From: JAZRYE01 sp045600585
GTDB taxonomy: Bacteria > Bacillota_I > Bacilli_A > RFN20 > CAG-826
NCBI GenBank assembly: GCA_045600585.1
Contig: JAZRYE010000036.1
Coordinates: forward strand, 8,433 to 72,432
Reading direction: 5' to 3'
Length of the DNA stretch: 64,000 bases
Below, piece after piece: positions 16,729-25,653 of the stretch (its first letter is position 1; each line of letters begins with the position of its first letter). The notes below the pieces were generated by a model. The model did not search any database. It had not been told where the DNA came from and saw only the letters and a program-made list of their open reading frames with translations. The translations under genes were made by a program, and so were the position numbers.

Positions 16729-18408
16729 ATGGATCAAAAAGATATACCAGTTACATCAAAAGTAAAGTTATATAAGGGACGTCCACAACTATTTATTAAT
16801 GATAAATTAGTAGAGACAGATTCGTATTTAACATATATAGATGAAAACAATGATTATGATGGATTTAATGAGATTGGTTTTAATCTTTTTTCAACATCCA
16901 TTTTTCATCATTCAAGAAGTATTAACGAGAACACTAAATTAGAACCATTTGCTACTGGGGTTCTTGATAAAAAAGAAAGTATTAAAATTATAGATAAGAA
17001 AATAGGTCTTATTTTAAATAAGAATCCTAATGCTTTTATCTTCCCGAGAATCAATGTGGAATTAAGTAAAGAATGGGAATTAGATAATGAAGATGAATTA
17101 AATGATATAGGTCTAAATAATGGGGATCATCGCGTTTGTTTATCATCAAGAAAATGGATAGAAGAAGTTAAAAAAGAATTAAAGATTGTCATTACATATA
17201 TTCAAGAACAAAGCTTTGCTAAAAACATTATTGGCTATCAAATAGCGGGTAGCATGACTGAAGAATGGATGGCCTTTGAATATAACGGCAGTCAAGGTAA
17301 AAGAAGTAGAGAATTATTCTTAGAAGAAGTTAAAAAGAATAGATATCAAAATAACGAACACGACTATCACAAGTTTTTAAACGTTCAAATAACTAATGTT
17401 ATAAGCGAATTAGCGGCTTATATCAAAGAATTAACAGACCATCGTTTAATTGTTGGTTCTTTCTATGGTTATACATATTGCTTAACATCATGGGGATTTG
17501 GTCATTCTGCTCTAGCAAATTTACTCGAATGCAAAGATATTGATTTTATATGTTCACCACTTTCATATTGGCTAGGTAGAGAAGTTGGTAAACCATGTCC
17601 ATATATGTCTCCAGTTAGTTCTATTCTTTTACATAACAAAATGTATTTTGCTGAAAATGATACAAGAACATCTTTATCAGTTTTTTATTCAGCAAATAAA
17701 AACTACCATACACCTATTTGGAAAGGACCAAATGAAGAGTATTCAATAGAAATGCTTAAATACCATTACTCAAAAGCATTGACTCATCTCCATTCCTATT
17801 GGTGGTTTGATTTATGGGGTGGTTGGTATAAAAACAATACCTATCATAACTTATTCAAAAAGCTATTAAAGATAAGTAGAAATAATCTTGAATGTGAGAA
17901 TAAATCATTAAATCAAGTTGCAGTTATTTCTGATGAAGATGAATCAATGAATGATACTTCTTTTGGTAATAGCACAAAAGTTAGAAGAGATTCATTAAAG
18001 AATATCGAATCATCCGGTGTCAGTGTGGATCTATATTTAGCAAGCGACTTTGAGTCTATCAAAGATAGTTATAAATGCTACATCGTTCTAGTTTATAAGG
18101 GAACAAATAAATTAGATAACATTGTTAATTATCTAAAAGAACATGGTAATCATTACTTAATAATCAATTTAGATAACCATGATATTACAAGTGAAGAAAT
18201 ACGTTCTTTCTATAAGAAAAACGATATCAAGACATATGACTTCGATATCGTAGTTGATGAAAATAATAATTACTTGTCTCTTTATGGAATTACTGATGGA
18301 ATAATAAGTAACTCCGATACTAGATTATTTGATTTATTAGAAGAAAAAGAAGTTCAATTCCCTTTAATTATTAGAAAAGGACATTCATATTTATTTAAAA
18401 AGATTTGA
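16729..18408 (+). CDS. GH42-like TIM-barrel protein, cytoplasmic
   Basis: 559 aa with no signal peptide. Barrel-type segments include NIIGYQIAGSMTEEWMAF (about 165-183, Glu in the acid/base position of clan GH-A enzymes), DFICSPLSYW, MYFAENDTRT (near 305-314, a possible nucleophile Glu) and HSYWWFDLWGGWY. The last resembles the Trp-rich strand of GH42-like beta-galactosidases with a trimerisation domain. The C-terminal 150 residues look Rossmann-like (YKCYIVLVYKGTNKLD), as in that trimerisation domain. Family assignment is by pattern only. Probably hydrolyses an imported oligosaccharide. Its stop overlaps the convergent RloB-like gene by 14 nt. Confidence 0.75.
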   Translation: MDQKDIPVTSKVKLYKGRPQLFINDKLVETDSYLTYIDENNDYDGFNEIGFNLFSTSIFHHSRSINENTKLEPFATGVLDKKESIKIIDKKIGLILNKNPNAFIFPRINVELSKEWELDNEDELNDIGLNNGDHRVCLSSRKWIEEVKKELKIVITYIQEQSFAKNIIGYQIAGSMTEEWMAFEYNGSQGKRSRELFLEEVKKNRYQNNEHDYHKFLNVQITNVISELAAYIKELTDHRLIVGSFYGYTYCLTSWGFGHSALANLLECKDIDFICSPLSYWLGREVGKPCPYMSPVSSILLHNKMYFAENDTRTSLSVFYSANKNYHTPIWKGPNEEYSIEMLKYHYSKALTHLHSYWWFDLWGGWYKNNTYHNLFKKLLKISRNNLECENKSLNQVAVISDEDESMNDTSFGNSTKVRRDSLKNIESSGVSVDLYLASDFESIKDSYKCYIVLVYKGTNKLDNIVNYLKEHGNHYLIINLDNHDITSEEIRSFYKKNDIKTYDFDIVVDENNNYLSLYGITDGIISNSDTRLFDLLEEKEVQFPLIIRKGHSYLFKKI

Positions 18409-19102
18409 TTAATCTTATGATTAGCTGTTTGTATTGATTCTTAAGTGCATAAAAATGCATCACAAGAAATACAAACATATTAGAACATGATGATAGGCTA
18501 TTAAGGTCTCTAATCAAATATTTCCAGCTATCATAGTAATTCAGGCTATTTGACTTATTCATCTCAAATAGTTTTTTTATAAACAATTCTTTGTCATTCT
18601 CGTATTGGTTGAATGTCATAAGAGCAAAACGTTTTTTATATTTATCTGATTGATGTTTAACCAACTCACTATCAAAAGAATGTTCAAGGTTTCTTGAATT
18701 ATAAAAGACCCAATATTTTTTGTCTTTTATTAAATTACTAACGTTTTCCATTCTCTTTTTGTTTCTAAGAATAAGCGAATCTTTTACAGGACAAATAATA
18801 GAGTCTTCTTTGTAATTTGTGTATGGCAAAGAAGTGTCTTCAAAAATAAGCGCATTAGGAACAAATATCCCATCGCTATCAACAAGAAAACATATTTCAT
18901 CAAAATCAGTTCTATTATAGCCATGCTCCTTTGATAGAATTTCATTAACCAGATCATCAACGTGATTTACTAGATTTGTGGTATCCAGAGAACAACGGCA
19001 TAATGGTTTGACTTCTAGAAGTGATTCATCAAATAATTCTTTTAGAATAGAAAAAATTAATTCGTCAAATGGTCCTTCGCAAATTAGTAAGCATCTTCTC
19101 AT
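18395..19102 (-). CDS. RloB/TOPRIM-like protein, partner of the upstream ATPase
   Basis: 235 aa. It opens MRRCLLICEGPFDE, the TOPRIM strand with the catalytic Glu, followed by EICFLVDSDG (Asp-x-Asp type). These fit RloB/AbiL-type proteins, which pair with an AAA ATPase in phage defence. ATGA overlap with the ATPase and a GGAG site inside that gene show coupled translation. A related protein lies at 25012-25653 and shares KPLCRCS, HVDDLVNEIL, FYNSRNLEHSFD and LNSLSSCSN, but lacks this N-terminal strand. Substrate unknown. Confidence 0.8.
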   Translation of the reverse strand: MRRCLLICEGPFDELIFSILKELFDESLLEVKPLCRCSLDTTNLVNHVDDLVNEILSKEHGYNRTDFDEICFLVDSDGIFVPNALIFEDTSLPYTNYKEDSIICPVKDSLILRNKKRMENVSNLIKDKKYWVFYNSRNLEHSFDSELVKHQSDKYKKRFALMTFNQYENDKELFIKKLFEMNKSNSLNYYDSWKYLIRDLNSLSSCSNMFVFLVMHFYALKNQYKQLIIRLIKSF

Positions 19103-20502
19103 TTGTTCTCCTTTCCTAATGAGCTGAATATTTTACTAATTTCAATGGAGGATGTTTTGTTATAATAAGTTTCTTTATCATCGCCTTGAACAATAAGACG
19201 ATAATAAACATCCCTTAGATTGTTATTATTCTTAATATATTTTGGCTGAATAAACTTGTTGCTATCGTTCGCTGTTGTAAAGAATATTTCGTTTGGTTTA
19301 ATTTTTTCTAGAATTCTAAAGTTATGAGAAGTGAATAATAGTTGTCCTAATGAAAAATTATCAAACGAATAAATAATTTCGCCTAACAAATATTCAAAAA
19401 CGCCACTATCAAGTTCATCGATGGCAATAAAGGTTCCTTCTTCATTGAAAACGCCAATTAAATCGCCAACATAAGATAGCATTTGTTTAACGCCACGTGA
19501 TTCGAAGAATAATGGAATTTCTATGCCATTACGAACTGACATAACTTCAAATACAATTGCTTTTTTACCATTAGATCCAATTGTTTCTTCATAAACATGT
19601 GGTTTAATGGTTAATCCTGGTATTAAAGTATTTAAAACCCTTCCACTAGCATCAAGCATTTTTAAAAAATCATTATACTTATCAATTTCTAATATTTGCT
19701 TGCCAAACAATATAGAAAAATTTCTATGGATCTTATCTTGGTTCTCATCATAGTCAAAGCCATAAACACCGATGCTTCTAACATCAATGCTATCAAACAA
19801 GTTGGTTGTAACAATTAAAAATTTATTTTTAGTGAAGTCAATTAAAGCTTCAAATGCATCTATCACTCCACTAAGTTTTTTCTCTTCTTTAATAATATTA
19901 ATAGTTTCATTATTGAATAATGCTGAAGATAAAATAGATTGATTATCAACAGTAATATTTGTTTTTTGATATGCGAGATAATTTAAGATAGTCTTATTTT
20001 CTTTCTTTTCAATTAATGAGATAAAACTATCTTTAACACCATTTTTCTTACTATATGCAAATAGGGATTTTTTATCACTCAATTTATATTGGTTATCTTT
20101 GTTTTCTAAATAAGAGACAGATTCGTTATCAATATAAATGTTTTTATCATCTTGTTTAACTGTTACATCATAATTAAGAAGAATAGCCTTTGGATCATTA
20201 CTCAATAAAAATGAAATAGAAATAGCAAAACTATCAGTTCCTTTTTTTATGTAATTTTGGATAGAACTAGTAAGGCCTCCACCAGAAATAATTTGTCTAA
20301 CTATGCTAAGAGCATCAATAATAGAAGTCTTGCCACTAGCGTTTTGACCATAGATGCCTAATACATTTGAATAATCATCATTAGATAAGTCTTTTCTCTC
20401 TAGTCTTTTATACTCATTAAAATAAACAGTTCCTTCACCAATGTTTTTAAAATTACGGACTGATATCCTTTCAATTCTTACTACGAAATTACTTTTTGAC
20501 AT
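19099..20502 (-). CDS. RloA-like AAA ATPase (ABC/SMC-type, defence)
   Basis: 467 aa. It opens VVRIERISVRNFKNIGEG, then Walker A GIYGQNASGKTS (about 48-59), Walker B TFIAIDELDSGVFEYL (near 360) and FTSHNFRILEK (near 385). This is the AAA_15/21 layout of OLD, RloA and AbiL ATPases. The partner RloB-like gene overlaps its stop. ATPase plus TOPRIM pairs act in abortive infection; the trigger here is unknown. The promoter should lie in the 95 bp upstream, where a TATGCT preceded by TG is seen on the minus strand. Confidence 0.88.
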   Translation of the reverse strand: MSKSNFVVRIERISVRNFKNIGEGTVYFNEYKRLERKDLSNDDYSNVLGIYGQNASGKTSIIDALSIVRQIISGGGLTSSIQNYIKKGTDSFAISISFLLSNDPKAILLNYDVTVKQDDKNIYIDNESVSYLENKDNQYKLSDKKSLFAYSKKNGVKDSFISLIEKKENKTILNYLAYQKTNITVDNQSILSSALFNNETINIIKEEKKLSGVIDAFEALIDFTKNKFLIVTTNLFDSIDVRSIGVYGFDYDENQDKIHRNFSILFGKQILEIDKYNDFLKMLDASGRVLNTLIPGLTIKPHVYEETIGSNGKKAIVFEVMSVRNGIEIPLFFESRGVKQMLSYVGDLIGVFNEEGTFIAIDELDSGVFEYLLGEIIYSFDNFSLGQLLFTSHNFRILEKIKPNEIFFTTANDSNKFIQPKYIKNNNNLRDVYYRLIVQGDDKETYYNKTSSIEISKIFSSLGKENK

Positions 20503-20596
20503 TCATTATTCCTCTACGCTTATACTTTAGCTTAAGCATAGCAAAAATACAACACAAATAATAATTTTGATACATTTTGTTCCGTTTTTTTATGTA

Positions 20597-22252
20597 TTAG
20601 TCTTTAATCGCGTCTTTAATAACCCAATTGTTATCTTCTAATTTTTGTGTAGCTTCTTCATATGAACAGCCAAGAATTTCAATAACAATTCTTACCATTC
20701 TATCTTTTAATTTAATATTTGTTGGTTTCAAATTAATCATTAAGTTTTCATAGACTTTACCAGTCTTAACCATAGCAAAAGTAGAGATCATATTTAGAAC
20801 CAATTTTTGTGCTGTCCCTGCTTTTAATCTTGTTGATCCTGTGATTACTTCTGCTCCTGTATCAGTGACAATCTCAATTGATGCTGCTTTACCTATCTTA
20901 GTGTTGTTATTACACACTAATGCTATGGTAGTTGCGCCTATTTCGTTTGCGTAATCTAATGCACCAATTACATATTGAGCATTACCATTCGCGGATATAC
21001 CAACGATTGTGTCACGTTTCTTAATTCCTGCTTCTTTGATATCTCTAATTCCATTCTCATAGACATCTTCGGCGTTCTCGCTAGCTCTAAACATGGAATT
21101 ATGGCCTCCGGCAATAATACCAGTGACTAAATCATAATCCACTCCAAATGTTGGAGGGCATTCACTTGCATCAACAACACCTAATCTACCTGATGTACCT
21201 GCACCTATATAAAATAGACGACCTCCATTAGCAATAGAATTAGAAGCAGCATCCACTGCTTTTTCTATTTCTGGAAATGCTTTTTCAATGCATTTAACTG
21301 CATTCATATTTTCTTCATTCATGACTTCAAGCATTTCTCTTGTTGTCATGTTTGATAAATTCATTGTTTTTGGATTTCTTTCTTCTGTTTTCAATATCAT
21401 GGTCTTCTCCTTATATGACTTGATGAAATTAGATTCAAAATTATCAGTCAAATTATCAAAGATATTCACACATCTTTTAGATGCGCCTAATATCTGAGGT
21501 AAATCAGATGTTATAAATTTAATATTTATATATTTATTAATTAATGGGAGATATATATCACCAAAATGTTCTGCTAATCCGCCAGAAGCAAATATCTCAT
21601 CTTGATATCCATATTTATCCATTGCTTCTTTGATTAAGTCAGCAACTTCTTTAGCGTTATATTCAATAATCTCTAAAGCAGTTTTATTACCATCTTTATA
21701 TAATTCAAATACTTGAGGTGCTAAAGAAGCATTAATAGATTCACCTTGTTTGAATTCATTATTAACTATTAATCCTTTTTCTATTGCCATTCGGCCAATA
21801 TGATAAGCACTACCACCTTTATCAATTAAATGACCTTGGCCACCTACTCGAACAAAGCTATCACCATCTTTAACAGCTATTGATATACCAGTTCCAATAA
21901 TCAATGAATATTTACAAGAACTTAGATTAATTAAGTTAACTAAATCAGTATCACAAGTGATATCTAGATTTGGAAATATTTCTTTTAGATAAGCTTGTAG
22001 AACATCTTTGTTATTGTTTGTTAATAAACCTGCATTACCGATAAATACATAACTAATGCTTGGATAATTACTCAAAGCATCATTTATGCCATCAACCATT
22101 ATTTGCTTAGTTTTATCCATGCCACCAAAATTAGGATTATTCCCTTGTTTTTTAAATGTAAACAAAACATTGCCCTCTTTTGTAAAGACAACAAATTCTG
22201 CTTTTGTTCCCCCGCCATCAACGGCAAGAAATAGTTTTTCTAACTGATTCAT
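20597..22252 (-). CDS. murQ: Fusion of BadF/BadG-type sugar kinase and MurNAc-6-phosphate etherase (MurQ)
   Basis: 551 aa in one frame. Residues 1-283 are a BadF/BadG/BcrA-type kinase (FLAVDGGGTKAEFVVF phosphate-1 motif, IGTGISIAVKDGDSFVRVGGQG), as in N-acetylglucosamine or MurNAc kinases. From Met285 it is MurQ: FYIGAGTSGRLGVVDASECPPTFG and ITGSTRLKAGTAQKLVLNM are family signatures. MurQ removes the D-lactyl ether from MurNAc-6-phosphate to give GlcNAc-6-phosphate. The etherase part has about 267 residues against roughly 300 in E. coli, so its C-terminal helical region is shortened. It recycles cell-wall or mucin amino sugars. A strong internal ribosome-binding site precedes Met285. Confidence 0.93.
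   Translation of the reverse strand: MNQLEKLFLAVDGGGTKAEFVVFTKEGNVLFTFKKQGNNPNFGGMDKTKQIMVDGINDALSNYPSISYVFIGNAGLLTNNNKDVLQAYLKEIFPNLDITCDTDLVNLINLSSCKYSLIIGTGISIAVKDGDSFVRVGGQGHLIDKGGSAYHIGRMAIEKGLIVNNEFKQGESINASLAPQVFELYKDGNKTALEIIEYNAKEVADLIKEAMDKYGYQDEIFASGGLAEHFGDIYLPLINKYINIKFITSDLPQILGASKRCVNIFDNLTDNFESNFIKSYKEKTMILKTEERNPKTMNLSNMTTREMLEVMNEENMNAVKCIEKAFPEIEKAVDAASNSIANGGRLFYIGAGTSGRLGVVDASECPPTFGVDYDLVTGIIAGGHNSMFRASENAEDVYENGIRDIKEAGIKKRDTIVGISANGNAQYVIGALDYANEIGATTIALVCNNNTKIGKAASIEIVTDTGAEVITGSTRLKAGTAQKLVLNMISTFAMVKTGKVYENLMINLKPTNIKLKDRMVRIVIEILGCSYEEATQKLEDNNWVIKDAIKD
21398..21412 (-). promoter_or_regulatory. Internal Shine-Dalgarno and ATG at the start of the MurQ domain
   Basis: Inside the fused gene, AAGGAG (21407-21412) lies 6 nt before ATG (21398-21400), exactly where the MurQ domain begins. 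This is as good as any gene-start ribosome-binding site in the window. A TAA one base out of frame overlaps the AAGGAG. The site could still give free MurQ as well as the fusion. Confidence 0.75.
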
Positions 22253-22354
22253 AACAAATATATTACTAAGTAATAATATTATATCTCTTTACTAATTGAA
22301 GAAAAAAGCAAAGATATTTTTTTCAAAATTATGTAATATAATTTAGGAAAAATT
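22253..22354. promoter_or_regulatory. Divergent promoter region, murQ fusion / amino-acid importer
   Basis: The 102 bp between the two divergent genes hold a TATAAT on the minus strand (22278-22283 read in reverse) for the kinase-MurQ gene and a TATAAT on the plus strand at 22337-22342 for the importer. No good -35 hexamer is seen for either. The plus-strand box is only 13 nt from its ATG, so the importer mRNA would have a very short leader that barely includes the AGGAAA site. Confidence 0.5.
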
Positions 22355-23932
22355 ATGAAAAATAGATTTTTTACATTTATAACTGGAACATTATTAATAG
22401 CAGCTTCCTTAATTGGATCCATCTTTAATAATGAACCAGTGATAAATAAAAGTACTGGATATAGAAAAAATAATCCGGAAATATCTTATCGTTATGATGC
22501 CGATCATGAAGATGAATTAGAATACTCAACTATTGATTCATTAGCAGGTAAAAAGATTGCGGTTGTTGAAGGTACAATTCACGACTCAATAGCCAAAAAT
22601 AAATTCCCTGGTTGCGAAGTCATTTATTATAAAAATTTTGGCGATGGCATTTTATCTGTCCAAAGAAATAAAGCAGATGCATTTTTATATGATGAACCAG
22701 TTATTCAATATGCTGCTTCTATTAACGAAGAATTAGGTGTTTTATCAGAAACATTAACTAAAGAACCATATTCATTTGTTACTTCAAAAACAACGGATGG
22801 TATTGCTTTAGCTAACGAATTTAATTCGTGGTTACTAGGCTACATTACTTCTGGCAAAAGAGATGCTGCTTATTCTTATTGGACTAGCGATGCTAAGCCG
22901 AAGATCTTTGACTATGCTGCTTTACCTAATGTAAATGGGGTTATTAAAGTTGGTACCTTCTATGATGCCAGACCAGGACCATTTTTATATAACGGGGTGA
23001 ATACTGGTTTCCCAAACGAAGTTATTTATGAATTCTGTAGAGATAATGGCTACGCTATACAATTAGTGTTATCTGATACATCATCTTTTATTCCACAAGT
23101 TTTATCAGGTAAAGTTGATATTACTATCCACTTTATTTCATATACTCAAGAAAGAGCAGAAACAATAACATTTACTGATCCATTTGTCTGGGGTGGTATT
23201 GGAACTATTGTTAGAGTAAAGAATTATAAAAAGAGTAATATCTTTGCTAGAATTCGCGATAGCTTTAATAAAACATTTATCGTCGAAGGACGTTATAAAT
23301 TAATTGTTAATGGTTTATTAGCGACATTATTAATATCTATATGCGGCTTTATATTAGCGAACCTTTTTGGTGCACTTTTCTGTGCAATGGATATGTCTAA
23401 ACATAAAGTATTAAAAGGTATCTATAATGTTTATTCATATGTCATCAATGGCACGCCTATATTAGTTATCATGATGATTCTTTTCTATATCATCTTTGGT
23501 AAGTCCACTATCCCAGGACATTTTATTGCGATACTTGGATTTGGGTTTATCTTTGGATGTAATTTAGCAATGGTATTTAAAAGTGGCATTGAAGGTGTTG
23601 ATAAAGGACAGAAAGAAGCCTCTTTAGCTTTAGGCTTTACAAGAAGACAAACATTTACAAATATCGTATTACCTCAAGCATTTAGAAAAGTATTGCCATC
23701 TTACTTTGCTTGTTTAATTGATTTAATCAAAGCAACATCTATTGTTGGTTATATTACTGTTATGGACTTAACAAAAGCAGGCGATATTATTAGAAGCGCT
23801 TCATTTGAAGCATTCTTCCCATTAATCGCTATTGCGTTAATTTACTTTGGTATTACTGCAATATTATTAACTGCTATGAAAGCGATACAAAAATCACTTT
23901 CTAAAAGAAAAACAAAAAAGGAGGGCAAATAA
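22355..23932 (+). CDS. Amino-acid ABC transporter, binding domain fused to permease
   Basis: 525 aa. An N-terminal hydrophobic signal/anchor (about 5-25) is followed by an SBP_bac_3-type second lobe (SLAGKKIAVVEGT ... ADAFLYDEPVIQYA), then a first-lobe-type segment (GVIKVGTFYDARPGPFLYNG ... LSGKVDITIHFISYTQERAETITFTDPF). From about 300 on it is a polar amino-acid permease with the EAA loop KEASLALGFTRRQTFTNIVLPQ. Known fused transporters carry one or two complete binding domains before the permease; here the first lobe of the first domain seems missing. AGGAAA precedes the ATG. The ATPase gene follows directly. Confidence 0.92.
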   Translation: MKNRFFTFITGTLLIAASLIGSIFNNEPVINKSTGYRKNNPEISYRYDADHEDELEYSTIDSLAGKKIAVVEGTIHDSIAKNKFPGCEVIYYKNFGDGILSVQRNKADAFLYDEPVIQYAASINEELGVLSETLTKEPYSFVTSKTTDGIALANEFNSWLLGYITSGKRDAAYSYWTSDAKPKIFDYAALPNVNGVIKVGTFYDARPGPFLYNGVNTGFPNEVIYEFCRDNGYAIQLVLSDTSSFIPQVLSGKVDITIHFISYTQERAETITFTDPFVWGGIGTIVRVKNYKKSNIFARIRDSFNKTFIVEGRYKLIVNGLLATLLISICGFILANLFGALFCAMDMSKHKVLKGIYNVYSYVINGTPILVIMMILFYIIFGKSTIPGHFIAILGFGFIFGCNLAMVFKSGIEGVDKGQKEASLALGFTRRQTFTNIVLPQAFRKVLPSYFACLIDLIKATSIVGYITVMDLTKAGDIIRSASFEAFFPLIAIALIYFGITAILLTAMKAIQKSLSKRKTKKEGK

Positions 23933-25009
23933 ATGATTACTATATCTCATTTAACAAAGACTTATGGTGATGTCACTCCTTTAAAAGATGTTAATGTCAC
24001 AATTAATAAGGGCGAAGTTATATCTATTATTGGTCCTTCTGGTACTGGTAAATCAACATTTTTAAGATGTATCAATATGTTAGAAACTCCAACAAGCGGA
24101 ACAATTGTTGTTGATGGAGTTGATGTTACAGATAAGAAATGTAAATTAAATGAAGTGAGAAAAAAGATGGGAATGGTATTCCAATCATTCAATCTTTTCT
24201 CACACATGAACATTCTCGATAACATCACTTATGGTCCTATTAAGTTATTAGGCATGAGTAAGAAAGAAGCTGAAGAAAAAGCTTTTGAATTATTAAATAC
24301 CGTATCTTTAACTAATAAAGCATATTCATATCCTGATGAACTTTCTGGAGGACAAAAGCAACGTATTGCTATTGCACGTGCTTTAGCAATGAATCCAGAA
24401 ATCATTTTATTTGATGAACCTACTTCTGCTTTAGATCCAACAATGGTTGGTGAAGTCCTATCTGTTATCCGCTCTTTAGCGGCAAAGGGTATGACAATGA
24501 TTTTAGTTACTCACGAGATGAAGTTTGCTAAAGATGTATCAACTCGTATCTTCTATATGGATGAAGGTATCATTTATGAAGATGGAACACCTGATCAAAT
24601 CTTTAACAATCCTCAAAAAGAGAAGACAAGAAGATTTATTAAAAGGCTTAATGTTCTTGAAACTGATGCAAGAAAAGGTGAATCTGACTTCATTGGATTT
24701 ACAAATGAAATCGATGTCTTTGGTAAGAAACATGTTATGAGTCCAAAGACTATCTATCATATCCAATTTATGTTTGAAGAATTATGTTATCAAACAATAT
24801 TAAATAAATATGACTCATGTCATTTCTTACTAGAATATTCAGAGAATACCCAAGAAGGTAATATCGTTATTAAATATGGTGATAAACAAGATAACTGTTT
24901 AGATTATCTTGATGAATTATCCAAACAGATTATCGAAAAAGAAGTAACTAAGATTGATTATCAATTTGATAACACAAACGTTATTACATTAAGCTTTAAA
25001 AATATATAA
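23933..25009 (+). CDS. glnQ: Amino-acid ABC transporter ATPase (GlnQ-like) with a GHKL-like C-terminal extension
   Basis: 358 aa. Residues 1-242 are a complete GlnQ-type ATPase: GPSGTGKST, MVFQSFNLFSHM, LSGGQKQRIAIARAL, IILFDEPTSALDP and LVTHEMKFAKDV. Such proteins normally end near residue 240. The extra 115 residues have a FMFEELCYQTIL helix, alternating strands and an end YQFDNTNVITLSFKN. This pattern resembles RsbW-type histidine-kinase-like (GHKL) folds, without the usual Asp-x-Gly ATP motif. The start abuts the permease stop (TAAATG) with AAAGGAGGG upstream, so expression is coupled. Confidence 0.93.
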   Translation: MITISHLTKTYGDVTPLKDVNVTINKGEVISIIGPSGTGKSTFLRCINMLETPTSGTIVVDGVDVTDKKCKLNEVRKKMGMVFQSFNLFSHMNILDNITYGPIKLLGMSKKEAEEKAFELLNTVSLTNKAYSYPDELSGGQKQRIAIARALAMNPEIILFDEPTSALDPTMVGEVLSVIRSLAAKGMTMILVTHEMKFAKDVSTRIFYMDEGIIYEDGTPDQIFNNPQKEKTRRFIKRLNVLETDARKGESDFIGFTNEIDVFGKKHVMSPKTIYHIQFMFEELCYQTILNKYDSCHFLLEYSENTQEGNIVIKYGDKQDNCLDYLDELSKQIIEKEVTKIDYQFDNTNVITLSFKNI

Positions 25010-25011
25010 CT

Positions 25012-25653
25012 TTATATTAGATTGTTAATAATATTTTTATGTTCTTCTTTTAAGGCGCCATAATGCATAAAAATAAATATAAATACATTTGAGCATGAGG
25101 ATAGACTATTCAAATCTTTAGATAGATACTCCCAGCTTTTGTAATAGTAATAATCAATAGAACGAGATTTGTTCATTTCAAATAATTTATTAATAAAACT
25201 TACTTTATCACTTGCATATTCATTAAACGTTTTTAAAACAAAATTCTTTTTATATTTATCACTTAAATGCTGATATAAAAACTCATCAAAAGAATGTTCA
25301 AGATTTCTTGAATTATAAAATATCCGGTACGAATTATCCTTGAGCAAATCTTGTACGTTATCAACTCTTCTTTTATTTCTATTCAATAATGCATTCTTTT
25401 CTTTGCGAATAATAGAATCTAGATTGTAATTTGTGTGAGATAATGATTTGTCTTCGTATATACAAGAATCAAAAATATATATGCCGTCACTATCAATTAG
25501 AAAGCATATCTCATCAAAATCACTTCTAATATAGCCATGCTCTTTAGCTAATATTTCATTAACCAAATCATCAACATGTTCTCTTAAGCTAGGAGAATCA
25601 ATTGAGCAACGACAAAGTGGTTTTTGAAATATGTCGGAAATTTTGTATTGCAT
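25012..25653 (-). CDS. RloB-like protein lacking the N-terminal TOPRIM strand
   Basis: 213 aa from ATG 25653. It is clearly a paralogue of the protein at 18395-19102: both have KPLCRCS near the N-terminus, HVDDLVNEIL.KEHGY, FDEICFL.DSDGI, FYNSRNLEHSFD and DLNSLSSCSN near the C-terminus. It lacks the first 30 or so residues that carry the CEGPFDE Glu motif, so TOPRIM catalysis would be impaired unless a partner supplies it. Its ATG overlaps the stop of the preceding 189-aa gene by one base (TGATG). No ATPase lies beside it, unlike the first copy. Confidence 0.75.
   Translation of the reverse strand: MQYKISDIFQKPLCRCSIDSPSLREHVDDLVNEILAKEHGYIRSDFDEICFLIDSDGIYIFDSCIYEDKSLSHTNYNLDSIIRKEKNALLNRNKRRVDNVQDLLKDNSYRIFYNSRNLEHSFDEFLYQHLSDKYKKNFVLKTFNEYASDKVSFINKLFEMNKSRSIDYYYYKSWEYLSKDLNSLSSCSNVFIFIFMHYGALKEEHKNIINNLI

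Noticed and set aside
25012..25653. Frameshifted copy of the first RloB-like gene
   Set aside because: The missing N-terminal strand is not found in any other frame upstream; a coupled, intact 189-aa gene occupies that DNA.
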